64,000 nt of DNA from the NCBI GenBank assembly GCA_933228675.1, contig OW121742.1:20587142-20651141 (forward strand). Direction: 5' to 3'. The translations under genes and the position numbers were made by a program. The notes beneath the pieces are model-generated. The model did no database searches. It saw only the letters and a list, made by a program, of their open reading frames with translations, and was not told where the DNA came from. This document shows, piece after piece, positions 24,010 to 37,240 of this stretch. Origin of the DNA: Stomorhina lunata (lineage: Eukaryota; Arthropoda; Insecta; Diptera; Rhiniidae). How positions within the stretch are numbered: position 1 is the first letter of the stretch; every line of letters begins with the position of its first letter.

Positions 24010-25330
24010 AGTTTTTTAAAATTTCTTAGAAATTGTAAATTTTTGAAAAATTTCCTATAAATAGTAAATTTTCGAAAAATTTCCTATAAATAGTTAATTT
24101 TTGAAAAATTTCCTATAAATAGTCAATTTTCGAAAAATTTCCTATAAATAGTCAATTTTCGAAAAATTTCCTGTAAATAGTCAATTTTTGAAAAATTTCC
24201 TATTAATAGTAAATTTTTGAAAAATTTCCTATAAATAGTAAATTTTTTTAAAATTTCTTATAAATTGTAAATTTTTTAAAATTTCTTATAAATTGTAAAT
24301 TTATAATTGAATTAATTTATATATAAAAAATTTCCTATAAATAGTAAATTTTTGAAAAACTTCCTATAAATAGTTAATTTTTGAAAAATTTCCTATTAAA
24401 TGTAAATTTTCGAAAAATTTCCTATAAATAGTAAATTTTTGAAAAATTTCCTATAAATAGTAAATTTTTGAAAAATTTCCTATAAATAGTCAATTTTCGA
24501 AAAATTTCCTCTAAATAGTTAATTTTCGAAAAATTTCCTATAAATAGTCAATTTTCGAAAAAATTCCTATAAATAGTCAATTTTCGAAAAATTTACTATA
24601 AATAGTCAATTTTCGAAAAATTTTCTATGAATAGTAAATTTTTCAAAAATTTCCTATAAATAGTCAATTTTCAAAAAATTTTCATATAAATAGTCAATTT
24701 TCGAAAAATTTTCATATAAATAGTCAATTTTCGAAAAATTTCCTATAAATAGTCAATTTTCGAAAAATTTCCTATGAATACTAAATTCTTCAATAATTTC
24801 CTATAAATATATAAATAGTAAATTTTCGAAAAATTTCCTATAAATAGTCAATTTTCGAAATATTTCCTATAAATAGTAAATTTTCGAAAAATTTCCTATA
24901 AATAATCAATTTTCTAAAAATTTCCTATAAATAGTCAATTTTCAAAAAATTTCCTATAAATATTCAATTTTCGAAAAATATCCTACAAATAGTCAATTTT
25001 CGAAAAATTTCCTATAAATAGCAAATTTTCGAAAAATTTCCTATAAATAGCAAATTTTCTAAAAATTTCCTATAAATAGCAAATTTTTGAAAAATTTCCA
25101 ATAAATAGTAAATTTTAAAAAAATTTCCTATAAATAGTAAATTTTTGAAAAATTTCCTATAAATAGTAAATTATCAAAAAATCTCCTATAAATAGTCAAT
25201 TTGTGAAAAATTTCCTATAAATAGTAAATTTTTTAAACATTTCCTACAAATAGCAAATTTTCGAAAAATTTTATATAAATAGTAAACTTTTGAAAAATTG
25301 CCTATAAATAGTCAATTTTCGAAAAATTGA
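24010..25330. repeat. 29-bp minisatellite array, about 45 monomers
   Basis: Same monomer and orientation as the 14.3 and 18.7 kb arrays but more divergent, with many single-base variants and indels; it looks older or less recently homogenised. ACAGTGG strings lie just outside both ends (about 23973 on plus, about 25376 as CCCACTGT), a possible but unproven element boundary. Confidence 0.94.
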
Positions 25331-25334
25331 AACT

Positions 25335-26270
25335 GGTTATAGAGTAAAAAGTCTGAGATTTCCATCTTTTTCTGCCCACTGTATCTTAAGTCAATGATAG
25401 CAAGTAAATACACAAAGATATAACTACTTCCAAACACACCCATAGAAACATAGACACCATTTAGAAAGGTCCATTACCAGCTAGATTGCATTCGATCACG
25501 TTGCAAAGGTAATTTACTATCAGTTTAGTGCCATTTTTTCTTACTTTTCTTTACGATTCCTTTTATAGCATTTGGCTTGGCTTGACTTGACTTGGGTCGG
25601 CTGACTTGAGTTGGCTTTTGTACCTTAAAGGGATGAACATTTAATTGAGTCATATTCCGAGAAGCAGAAACATCAAATGCAATGAGTTACAAATGTTACG
25701 AGTTTTCGTATTTGTTCGATTGGCAAAATGCATTTTGTTGGTTTACATTGGAAACGTATGCCAATAAAATTATCCCAGTTTTTATTTCAATTCTTTTTAA
25801 AATTTTCATTCTTTTTTTTTTGCAATTTTATTTTGATAACTCTTTTATTTCGAGAAATGTGGGTTTATCTCTGTTGTTAGAAGAATGAACCTCAATATAC
25901 AGAAGAAGTATTTATGGCAAAGCATCTTTTAGTGCTTTTCAATTAGTTATAAATTAAAGGTTGAAAGGATTGAAAGGATGGATCCTTGGCCTGTTGGGAA
26001 TTGCTGCTGCTGTTCCTTAATTTATGCCGTTTGCATTTGTTAAATGAAATGTGCCTTCAGCTAAATATGTTTTTAATACTTGAATAAAGTGCTTTGGGAT
26101 TATATTAAAGGATCTCTATTTAAATGAAATGAAACTCACAAGGATTTTCTTTATGCAATCAATTGTTATAAGACTTTATTAATGCGTTTCTTATATGAAA
26201 CATTTAAAAAATGAAATAAATTAAATTAAAAAACTTTTATATTTTCCATAAAACATTTTGTATTTATAGG
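25335..26270. other. Non-coding spacer
   Basis: Unique-looking sequence without a recognisable gene. CTTGGCTTGACTTGACTTGG simple sequence lies near 25570-25615. The open frame 25682-25888 (+) has no recognisable domain. Confidence 0.45.
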
Positions 26271-26274
26271 ATTT

Positions 26275-27310
26275 TGTTTTTAAATTTACTATTTTTATAG
26301 GAAATATTTTGAAAATATACTATTTTTATAGGAATTTTTTCTAAAAATTACTATTTTTATAAGAAATTTTTCAAAAATTAACTATTTTTATTGGAAATTT
26401 TTTAAAAATTTGTTATTTTTATAGGAAATTTTTCAAACATTTCTTATTATTATAGGACATTTTTCTATAATTTACTATTTTTGTAAGAAATTTTTGAAAA
26501 ATGTACTATTTTTTATAGGAATTTTTTCAAAATTTTTTTAAAAAATTCCTTTTTTTATAGGAAATTTTTCAAAAAGTTTATATTTTTAAAGGAAATTTTT
26601 CAAAAATTTTCTATTTATAGGAAATTTTTCAAAAATTTCCTATTTTTATAAAAAATTTTTCAAAAATTTCCTATTTTTATAGGAAATTTTTCAAAAATTT
26701 CCTATTTTTATCGGAAATTTTTCAAAAATTTCCTATTTTTATAGGAAATTTTTCAAAAATTTCCTATTTTTATCGGAAATTTTTCAAAAATTTCCTATTT
26801 TTATAGGAAATTTTTCAAAAATTTCCTATTGTTATAGGAAATTTTTCAAAAATTTCCTATTTTTATAGGAAATTTTTCAAAAATTTCCTATTTTTATCGG
26901 AAATTTTTCAAAAATTTCCTATTTTTATCGGAAATTTTTCAAAAATTTCCAATTTTTATCGGAAATTTTTCAAAAATTTCCTATTTTTATAGGAAATTTT
27001 TCAAAAACTTCCTATTTTTATCGGAAATTTTTCAAAAATTTCCTATCTTTATTGGAAATTTTTGAAAAATTTACTATTTTTATCGGAAATTTTTCAAAAA
27101 TTTACTATTTCTAAAGGAAATTTTTCAAAAATTTCCTATTTTTATCGGAAATTTTTCAAAAATTTCCTATTTTTATTGGAAATTTTTCAAAAATTTACTA
27201 TTTCTAAAGGAAATTTTTTAAAAATTTACTATTTCTAATACATTTTTTTCAAAAATGTATTACTTTTATAGGAAATTTTTCAAAAATTCACTGTTTACTA
27301 TCGACTTTTC
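26275..27310. repeat. 31-bp minisatellite array, about 33 monomers, self-complementary monomer
   Basis: The monomer combines GAAATTTTTCAAAAATTTC, which is almost perfectly palindromic, with CTATTTTTATAGG. Orientation is opposite to the neighbouring 24.0-25.3 kb array. A TCGGAAATTTTTC variant alternates with TAGGAAATTTTTC. Edges are degenerate. Confidence 0.95.
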
Positions 27311-28440
27311 TATAAAAATCTTTAAAGTATAAATTAAACAGTCATTTCTGACCTCCTTTAAGTATATAGTATACTCCAATTTCAATCGGGTGCGGTATTT
27401 CAAGCCCTATGTTCATTGTGTTGAAGTTTTTGAAATTTTAAAAAAAGTTTTTCTAATTTATTACAATTATAATAAATTTTCATTTTTACTTAACTTACAT
27501 TTTTTAAAAGGAATTTGAATATTTTCCAAAACTTCTTGATATATAAAATTAAACGTGTATCACTATGAGTTATGACAGCGAAATAGCTGAAGAAATTTTG
27601 AAAAACTTCCTTGGCTTAGTGAATAAAAATATAATTGTTGATATCCTTAAAAAAATTATAACTTTTAGGAGACACAAAAATGCTTTCAACTTTACAAACA
27701 GAAAAAAATATCATGTCATTAACAAAGTAAATGCCCAAGGCATAAAGAATTCCCTTTAAACTTAAGAAATGCTATTTAAAAGTATAAAACAATCTTTAAA
27801 ACTTTAGATATTTTTCAAACATTATAAATTAAAAGAATAACAAACTCCACGCATCCTCTTCCTAAATCAACCCCTGTCTTAACATTTATCAATACAAATG
27901 ATAAAATATGCAGCCAAACACTTAAAACTTTCACTTTGCACTTCTCCTCTGCCTCTAGTTTCTAGCAAATTTCTTTAAAGTTAATCAATATCGCTGTTAC
28001 TTATTTCTTAAAGAAGAAAAAAGACTTGAAACAATCAAAAGTTAACTGCAAACACTTGAGAAATTTTTGTGTAATACAATCCACAATTTTGTGTTAAAAA
28101 TCAACTTAAGAGATTTAAAATTTTAACATGTCTCTAAAAAGCGAAGAGGAAGTTGGCAAAAAAAAACTTTTTCTAAAAACAAGTCACGTCTCAACACCAA
28201 GATGAACTTCACATTTACTAAAAGTGTATCAAGTATTAAGTTGAAAAAAAGGAAAGCCGGAAAAGGAAGGAGATAAAAACTAACAGTTAAGATGAATTTG
28301 CTATAAAAAAAGTGGATCATTTAAACTGTAAAAAATAGGCAGTCAAATAGTGTTCAAAATTCCTTAAGATTTTCATACAATGTGATCAAATCCTGACTGG
28401 AAATTACCGAACTCAATTCGAAATTGAATATAACAATATT
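27311..28440. other. Non-coding spacer
   Basis: AT-rich. The short open frames 27565-27759 (+) and 28123-28320 (-) show no recognisable domain. Nothing else supported. Confidence 0.45.
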
Positions 28441-28489
28441 TTGTAGAAAATTGTGTAGTATGCTTTTAGGATGTCCGAAATAAATTAAA

Positions 28490-30020
28490 AGAGTTTTCTA
28501 TAGAAAGTTGTAGTAGAATAATTTTCTATAGAAAAGTTGACGGTGGGAAATGTTTTCTAGAGAAAAATTGTCGATGGGATGAGTTTTCTTTAGAAAAGTT
28601 GTCGATGGGAAGAGTTTTCTTTAGAAAAGTTGTCGATAGGAAGAGTTTTCTATAGAAAAGTTGTCGATGGGAAAAGTTGTAGGTGGGAAGAGTTTTCTCT
28701 AAAAAAGATGTTGATGGGAAGAGTTTTCTATAGAAAAGTTTTAATGGAAAAAGTTTTCTATACAAAAGTTGTTGGTAGTAAGAGTTTTCTATAGAAAAGT
28801 TGTTGACGGAAAGAGTTTTTTATAGAAAAGTTGTTGATGGGAAGAGTTTTCTATAGAAGTTGTTGATGGAAATTGTTTTCTATAGAAAAGTTGTTGATGG
28901 GAGGATTTTTCTATAGAAAAGTTGTTGATGAGAAAAGTTTTGTATAGAAAAGTTGTCGATGAAAAGAGTTTTCTATAAAAAAGTTGTTGATGGGAAGAGT
29001 TTTCTATAGAAAAGTAGTCGCTGAGAAGAGTTTTCTATAGAAAAGTTTTTGATGGGAAGAGTTTTACACAGAAAAGTTGTTGATGGGAAGAGTTTTCTAT
29101 AGAAAAGTAGTCGCTGAGAAGAGTTTTCTATAGAAAATTTGTTGATGGAAAGAGTTTTCTATAGAAAAGTTGTTGATGGGAAGAGTTTTCTATAGAAAAG
29201 TTGTTGATGGGAAGAGTTTTTTATAGAAGAGTTGTTGACGAGAAGAGTTTTCTATAGAAAAGTTGTTGGTGGGAAGAGTTTTCTATAGAAAAGTTGTACA
29301 TGGGAAGAGTTTTCTATAGAAAAGTTGTACATGGGAAGAGTTTTCTATAGAAAAGTTGTTGATGGGAAGAGTTTTCTTTAGAAAAGTTGTCGATGGAAAG
29401 AGTTTTTTATAAAAAAGATGTCGATTGGGAAGAGTTTTCTACAAAAAATTTGACGATGGGAAGAGTTTTCTATAGAAAAGTTGTTGATGGGAAGAGTTTT
29501 CTATAGAAAAGTTGTTGATGGTAAGAGTTTTCTTTAGAAAAGTTGTCGATGGGAAGAGTTTTTTATAGAAAAATTGCTGATGGGAAGAGTTTTCTATAAA
29601 AAAGTTGTTGAAAATAAAATAAGAGTTTTCTATAGAAAATTTGTAGATGGGAAGAGTTTTCTATAGAAAATTTGTCGACGGGATGAGTTTTCTATAGAAA
29701 AGTGGTTCATGGGAAGATTTTTCTATAGAAAAGTTGTTGATGGAAAGAGTTTTCTATAGAAATGTTTTTAATGGGAAGAGTTTTCTATAGAAAGGTTGTT
29801 GATGGGAAAGTTTTCTATAGAAAAGTTGTCGATGAGAAGAGTTTTCAATAGAAAAGTTGTCGATGAGAAGAGCTCTCTATAGAAAAATTGTCGAAAATTT
29901 GTTGATGGGAAAAGTTTTCTATAGAAAATTTGTCGATAAAAAGTTTTCAATGTCTAGAGAAAAGTTGTAGATGGGAAGAGTTTGCTATAGAATAGTTGTC
30001 GAAGGACTTAGTTTTAAAAA
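28490..30020. repeat. 31-bp minisatellite array, about 49 monomers, GC-richer monomer
   Basis: The monomer is GTTGATGGGAAGAGTTTTCT then ATAGAAAAGTT. It keeps the TTTTCTATAGAAAA core but carries a GATGGGAAGA insert in place of the A/T tract, so it is the most GC-containing array here. Minus-strand open frames (FYRKLFPSTTF-like repeats) are satellite translations. Confidence 0.95.
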
Positions 30021-31270
30021 CATTTAGTCCTTAACTTGTTTCTCCGACTGTAGGTGTAGCCTAAAAAGAAAGGGAAAAATTAAAAAATAACCTATGGAGT
30101 AACTTATCTTAGTCGGCTTATGTTCTTAACATGACTCTTCTTCTTTTTTTAGGTCCTCATGTTCCACTTGTTTCGAAACTCACAAAATTTTTAGAGCTCA
30201 GAATGAAATAAAAAAACATAGAAATATAAAAAGTAAAAACTCCTGGGGTGGCATGTTGTAGAATTTATGTGAAATCAAAAGGTGAATGAATTTCGTATAT
30301 TTTATGCGCGAACAGGTATTTCGTTTTAAATTTATTACAAACCTTAAACATGTTTAAACACGTACTATCATGTTACGTTTTGCTCTATGTGTACTCAAAG
30401 TGTTTTAAATGTGTACACCAACAAAAAAGCGTATAATAAAAATTGGTAAAATAAAAAAATATATTCGAAAGAAACAAAAAATTAAATAAAGCTAAAAGGA
30501 TACAATTTGATTGGCAGTTTCATTTAAATTTGGTTCCACTTAAAATAATTAAATAAAATAGAGAAAATTATACTATATTTAGAAAATTAGGCTAAAATGA
30601 GAATTTTGGTATTAATTAAAAAAAAAGGAAAGAACAAAAAAAATTTTGTTGCGAAACTTTTAGATTTTGCTGTCAATACCAATTGGATTTGGTGGCGTAT
30701 AAAGAATTTTTTAACACTCATTCGCAATGATGAGCTATTACTATAACATTTTTTAATTTTACTTAAAACTTCAAAATATATAGAAAAATTTCTTATAAAA
30801 TTTTATATTCCATCATTTACAATAACTTCTTAACCTCTCAATAACTTCTTAAATTCACTTAAATAAGTTATTTTCACTGAAAGTGCTAGAAAAACTCTAG
30901 AACCCAAACTTCTAAAGATATTTAAAGTACTTTATATTCATAAACATGAAATTGGCAGTAAAAAAGAAAAAAAACCTACAAAAACAAATATAACAAAATT
31001 TTTTTATATTTTGTTACTACAACAGGAGTTGTCACAAGATGTCAGATGGCAGTTACCATGACAAAAATTTCAAAAACGATATTTTCTTTATTATCATCAA
31101 ACTGGGCGTACATCAATCTTCATGCTTTTGCATGTCTCTCCCTTCAAATATACACAGACGACATAGACACAGTCAGAGGAAATATGTCCTTTCGAAATAG
31201 ACAAACAGGAAAAACGAACAGAATAGAAAATACCTCAGGCAATTGGAAGTTTTGGAAATGGAAACCCAGT
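30021..31270. other. Non-coding spacer
   Basis: No gene, RNA or repeat family recognised. The plus-strand frame 31046-31300 begins in unique sequence and runs into the following array; no domain seen. Confidence 0.45.
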
Positions 31271-31271
31271 G

Positions 31272-32690
31272 AAATATTTTCTATAAGAAAAATTTTCTAA
31301 AGAAATTTTTTCTAAAAGAAAAATTTTCTAAAGAAATTTTTTCTATAAGAAAAATTTTCTAAAGAAATTTTTTCTATAAGAAAAATTTTCTAAAGAAATT
31401 TTTTCTGACTAGATAATCCTGAACTGAACATAACAAAAATTTTCTAAAGAAATTTTTTCTATAAGAAAAATTTTGTAAAGAAATTTTTTCTATAAGAAAA
31501 ATTTTCTAAAGAAATTTTTTCTATAAGAAAAATTTTCTAAAGAAATTTTTTCTATAAGACAAATTTTCTAATGAAATCTTTTCTATAATGAAAAATTTTC
31601 TAAAGATAATATACGAAAAAGTTTCTTAAGAAATTTTTCTATAAGAAAAATTTTCTAAAGAAATTTTTTCTATAAGAAAAATTTTCTAACGAAATTTTTC
31701 CTATAAGAAAAATTTTCTAAAGAAATTTTTTCTATAAGAAAAATTTTCTAACGAAATTTTTCCTTTAAGAAAAATTTTCTAAAGAATTATTTTCTATAAG
31801 AAAAATTTTCTAAAAAAATTTTTTCTATAAGAAAAATTTTCTAAAAAAATTTTTTCTATAAGAAAAATTTTCTAAAGAAATTTTTTCTATAAGAAAAATT
31901 TTCTAAAGAAATATTTTCTATAAGAAAAATTTTCTAAAGAAATTTTTTCTATAAGGAAAATTTTCTAAAGAATTTTTTTCTATAAGAAAAATTTTCTAAT
32001 GAAATTTTTTCTATAAGAAAAATTTTCCAACGAAATTTTTTCTAACGAATTTTTTTCTATAAGAAAAATTTTCTAAAAAAAAATTTTCTATAAGAAAAAT
32101 TTTCTAAAGAAATTTTTTCTATAGTAAAAATTTGTTAAAGAACTTTTTATATAAGAAAAATTTTCTAAAGAAATTTTTTCTATAAGAAAAATTTTCTAAA
32201 GAAATTTTTCCTATAAGAAAAATTTTCTAAAGAAATTTTTCCTATAAGAAAAATTTTCTAAAGAACTTTTTCTATAAGAAAAATTTTCTAAAGAAATTTT
32301 TCCTATAAGAAAAATTTTCTAAAGAAATTTTTCCTATAAGAAAAATTTTCTAAAGAAATTTTTTCTATAAGAAAAATTTTCTAAAGAAATTTTTTTTAAC
32401 GAAAAATTTTCTAAAGAAATTTTTCCTATAAGAAAAATTTTCTAAAGAAATTTTTTCTATAAGAAAAATTTTCTAAAGAAATTTTTTCTATAAGAAAAAT
32501 TTTCTAAAGAAATTTTTTCTATAAGAAAAATTTTCTAAAGAAATTTTTTCTATAAGAAAAATTTTCTAAAGAAATTTTTTCTATAAGAAAAATTTTCTAA
32601 AGAAATTTTTTCTATAAGAGAAATTTTCTAACGAAATTTTTTCTATAAGAAAAATTTTACTAAAGAAATTTTTTCTATAAATACAATTAT
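31272..32690. repeat. 31-bp minisatellite array, about 45 monomers
   Basis: The monomer is TTTTCTATAAGAAAAATTTT then CTAAAGAAATT. It is very homogeneous in the middle and interrupted once, at 31406-31438, by non-repeat sequence copied in inverse from beyond the right end. Confidence 0.96.
31406..31438 (+). repeat. 33-bp non-satellite insert, exact inverse of 32842-32874
   Basis: The stretch starting TGACTAGATAATCC and ending ACATAACAAAA interrupts the array and is a perfect 33-bp reverse complement of unique flanking sequence 32842-32874. Bases on both sides stop matching immediately. Confidence 0.95.
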
Positions 32691-33370
32691 CTACCCTCGT
32701 ATATATTACTTCAAAAGTATAATAGACTTTTGTGTGATTTTTACTAGACTTCATACTAGCAACTTTTTCAGTAAATTTATAATTTTTAAATTGTTTGCAT
32801 GATAGGACAAACGCCACCTCTTTGACCCCTCCATGTCTAACTTTTGTTATGTTCAGTTCAGGATTATCTAGTCATCTGTTTACCTGTCCGTTTATCTGAG
32901 TGTGTGTGTCTTTGTCTGTCTGTCCGTCTTTATTTGCCCGGTCTATTGGCATCTAAAAGTTGTCGAACCGACAACTTCATATCACCTGTTATTTACTTGT
33001 TAGAAGTAGTTTTTCTTCTATTTTTGTAAATTTGTTTATGCATTTTTTAATATTTATTTTCTTTTTGAAAAACATTTGTTTTAGAAACAGTTGCACAGGA
33101 AGGATGGACCTTTGTTTGGTTTGGAAAAAAAGCAAATTTGCTTTTAGAAACTTTAGAAAATGTTTTTAAAGGAGAAAAGGATGAAACTTAACTGAAGCAT
33201 AATGTTTTTTGAAGTTTTAAGTACAAATTTATATACATGGTTATTTGCTTTCAACATCATTCCAATGTCTAATGTTGTATTTAAATAGAAAGTTTTGCCA
33301 AGGAACTGCAATTAAAAATGACTTGGAAGTATGGTCTTTGCATAGCAACAGAAAACGAATCTTTTTGCTA
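32691..33370. other. Non-coding spacer with inverted donor segment 32842-32874
   Basis: Unique-looking sequence, including CTGTCTGTCTGTCCGTC simple sequence at about 32905-32930. Overlapping short frames (32844-33029 and 32960-33169 on plus, 32581-32817 on minus) have no domain. The 33 bp at 32842-32874 matches the insert in the preceding array in inverse orientation. Confidence 0.5.
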
Positions 33371-33374
33371 TCAC

Positions 33375-35695
33375 AAGAAAAATTTTCGACGGAAAAATTC
33401 TACAGAAAAATTTTTAGAACGAAAAACTTTCTACATAAAAATTTTAATAACGAAAAATTTTCTATTGAAATATTTTGATAACAAAAAATTTTCTATAGAA
33501 AAATTTTTTTAACTAAAAATTTTGTATAGAAATTTTTTTTAAAACAACAACAAAAATTTAGAAATATTATCAAAATAAAAGAAAATATAGAAAAATTTTT
33601 TTAATGAAAAATTTTCTATAGAAAATTTTTTTAACGAAAAATTTTATATAGAAAAAATTTTTTAACGAAAAATTTCTATAGAAAAATTTTTTTAACGAAA
33701 AGTTTTCTATAGAAAAATTTTTTAAACGAAAAATTTTCTATAGAAAAATTTTTTTAACGAGAAATTTTCTTTAGAAAAATTTTTTTAACGAAAAATTTTC
33801 TATAGAAAAATATTTTTAACGAAAAATTTTCTATAGAAAAATATTTTTAACGAAAATTTTCTATAGAAAAATTTTTTTAACGAAAAATTTTCTATAGAAA
33901 AATTTTTTTAACGAAAAATTTTCTATAGAAAAATTTTTTTAACGAAAAATTTTCTATAGAAAATTTTTTTTAACGAAAAATTTTCTATAGAAAATTTTTT
34001 TTAACGAAAAATTTTCTATAGAAAATTTTTTTTAACTAAAAATTTTCTATAGAAAATTTTTTTTAACGAAAAATTTTCTATAGAAAATTTTTTTTAACGA
34101 AAAATTTTCTATAGAAAATTTTTTTTAACGAAAAATTTTCTATAGAAAATTTTTTTTAACGAAAAATTTTCTATAGAAAATTTTTTTTAACGAAAAATTT
34201 TCTATAGAAAATTTTTTTTAACGAAAAATTTTCTATAGAAAATTTTTTTTAACGAAAAATTTTCTATAGAAAATTTTTTTTAACGAAAAATTTTCTATAG
34301 AAAATTTTTTTTAACGAAAAATTTTCTATAGAAAATTTTTTTTAACGAAAAATTTTCTATAGAAAATTTTTTTTAACGAAAAATTTTCTATAGAAAATTT
34401 TTTTTAACGAAAAATTTTCTATAGAAAATTTTTTTTAACGAAAAATTTTCTATAGAAAATTTTTTTTAACGAAAAATTTTCTATAGAAAATTTTTTTTAA
34501 CGAAAAATTTTCTATAGAAAATTTTTTTTAACGAAAAATTTTCTATAGAAAATTTTTTTTAACGAAAAATTTTCTATAGAAATTTTTTTTTAACGAAAAA
34601 TTTTCTATAGAAAATTTTTTTTAACGAAAAATTTTCTATAGAAAATTTTTTTTAACGAAAAATTTTCTATAGAAAATTTTTTTTAACGAAAAATTTTCTA
34701 TAGAAAATTTTTTTTAACGAAAAATTTTCTATAGAAAATTTTTTTTAACGAAAAATTTTCTATAGAAAATTTTTTTTAACGAAAAATTTTCTATAGAAAA
34801 TTTTTTTTAACGAAAAATTTTCTATAGAAAATTTTTTTTAACGAAAAATTTTCTATAGAAAATTTTTTTTAACGAAAAATTTTCTATAGAAAATTTTTTT
34901 TAACAAAAAATTTTCTATAGAAAATTTTTTTTAACGAAAAATTTTCTATAGAAAAATTTTTTTAACGAAAAATTTTCTATAGAAAAATTTTTTTAACGAA
35001 AAATTTTCTATAGAAAAATTTTTTTAACGAAAAATTTGCTATAGAAAATTTTTTTAACCAAAAATTTTCTATAGAAAAATTTTTTTAACGAAAAATTTTC
35101 TATAGAAAAATTTTTTTAACGAAAAATTTTCTATAGAAAAATTTTTTTAACGAAAAATTTTCTATAGAAAAATTTTTTTAACGAAAAATTTTCTATACAA
35201 AAATTTTTTAACGAAAAATTTTCTATAGAAAAATTTTTTTAACGAAAAATTTTCTATGGAAAAATTTTTTTAACGAAAAATTTTCTATAGAAAATTTTTT
35301 TTAACGAAAAATTTCCTATCGAAAAATTTTTTTAACCAAAAATTTTCTATAGAAAAATTTTTTTAACGAAAAATTTTTTTAACGAAAAATTTTCTATAGA
35401 AAAATTTTTTTAACGAAAAATTTTCTATAGAAAAATTTTTTTAACGGAAAATTTTCTATAGAAAAATTTTTTTAACGAAAAATTTTCTATAGAAAAATAT
35501 TTTTTTTAACGAAAAATTTTCTATAGAAATTTTTTTTGAACGAAAAATTTTATATAGAAAATTTTTTTGAACGAAAAATTTTCTATAAAAAAAATTTTTT
35601 TAACGAAAAATTTTCTATAGAAAAATTTTCTATAGAAAATTTTTTTTAACGAAAAACTTTCTATCGAAAAATTTTTTTAACGAAAAATTTTCTAC
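33375..35695. repeat. 31-bp minisatellite array, about 75 monomers, highly homogenised core
   Basis: The monomer is GAAAAATTTTCTATAGAAAA then TTTTTTTTAAC. From about 33960 to 34920 monomers are virtually identical at exact 31-bp spacing; both flanks carry the older AAAAATTTTTTTAAC variant. This is the most uniform 31-bp array in the window and probably the most recently amplified. It is close in sequence to the 9-11.4 kb array, which has ATAAC instead of TTAAC. Confidence 0.97.
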
Positions 35696-35699
35696 CTTT

Positions 35700-36980
35700 A
35701 AGTAACAATTGCACATGCCTTATATTTCAATTTTTTGGCAAGTCATATGTTCAATTGGCTAGACTTTTCTATTGTCAAACTTTTTGTTTCTTCATAATAA
35801 AACTCAAACAAAAAAAAAAAGCAATTTCATCATGACAATAGACATTCATATGAGTTTCGAACAAATCTACTAAAAATCATGTCCTTGCATTTCCTTTTTT
35901 TATATTGTTTGATCACATTAAAATCTAAAAATTCTGCTAAACAAGGGAATGCATAAAATTTTGCTTTATCAGCACGAAATAAAAAATATGTAATACCTCT
36001 AAAAAAAGTGCAAACGTTTGTGTTTTTTTAACAACATTTTAAAAGCCGGCAATATTTAACAAAATAAACATTAAAAAAAAATATCTTTACGACATGTAAC
36101 ATCGAAATCCAACAATTTGTGGGAGTAAACGCCAGACAAATAAACAAAAGTATCAAAAACTTCATGCAGACACATCAAATTCAAAGCAATCACACCCAAA
36201 AATATTCAATATAAAATTGGAAGTAAAAAAACGAGAGACAGAAAGAATATTTTTTTCAACTCTAGAAAATATAGAAACATTTTAATAACTATTGAAAGCA
36301 ACAGTCGATCTGTTCACACCCACTAGTCGCAATATGAAAAAATTAAAAAAATAAAAGGAAATTTTTAAAGAGAAAATTTAATATTAAAACCTTGAAAAAT
36401 TTTAAAGTTGTTATCATACATTTCAATTTTCCTTTATAACTTCTGAACCTTTGACAACTTTAGTTTTATAGCTAAATTTGGGATATATAAGATATTAACT
36501 CAAAATCGATGAAGTTTCATTTTCAAGGGGTGACCGAATTAACTTTTTTAAGCTGATGTAGAGACTATGGTAGTATTTAAAATCTATGTATGTATTGAAA
36601 ATTTTATGCTAATTTTCCAAAACTCAAAAGAAAGCCACTTCAAATGCCCTTTTTTCGAAATCCTCTTGGTATATCGGATTCATTCATTCATTTGTTTATT
36701 TGAAGTCGCCCCTTCTTTCAATTTAAGCCCAATATTGTTTTGTCATGAATAGTTATCATGTAAAAATGATTTACATTTAATGGAACAACAGTCGAAAAAC
36801 ATGATCTAAAGGCAAATAAACCAGTTTACAGAATTTGGTCCAGAATTTGTTTTTGATTGGATCTAAATCTCTAGGGTAATATAGATTTGGGAGAAAGGAA
36901 AAAAAGAAAAAGAAAAATTTTAAGTTTTAGCTTTTATAAATTTATAAGCTGAGTCTTTAAGTTTGTGAGAATAACTTTTC
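35700..36980. other. Non-coding spacer
   Basis: No gene recognised. The frame 36567-36752 (+) has no recognisable domain. Confidence 0.45.
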
Positions 36981-36984
36981 TATT

Positions 36985-37200
36985 GGGTTTGACCAATTTG
37001 GGGATGAGAGTCAAACATTTCGAACTTTTTTGCAATATAAGAGCAAAGACTCTATAATATAAAGATGTTGCACTTCCGTACATTGATTTACCGCATGGTC
37101 GTTTTGAAAAGTCCCATAAAAAAAGAGTTACCGCTTACACTCTTATTCGGAAACAACTAATGGAGACGATTATCCAATGAGAAAACGCTAAGGCACACAT
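36985..37200 (+). repeat. Dispersed repeat, direct partner of 21335-21575
   Basis: Shares AAGATGTTGCACTT, CATGGTCGTTTTGAAAAGTC, GGAGACGATTATC and GCTAAGGCACACA in order with the upstream copy. It abuts a transposase remnant on the right, so it may be part of the same dead element. Confidence 0.65.
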
Positions 37201-37240
37201 AGTATGTGTCACATACGTCCTAATGAAATATATGTTAGTT

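Noticed and set aside
28526..29950. Minus-strand FYRKLFPSTTF-like repeat proteins
   Set aside because: The monomer of 31 bp is not a multiple of three, so any frame is quickly broken; these are satellite translations.
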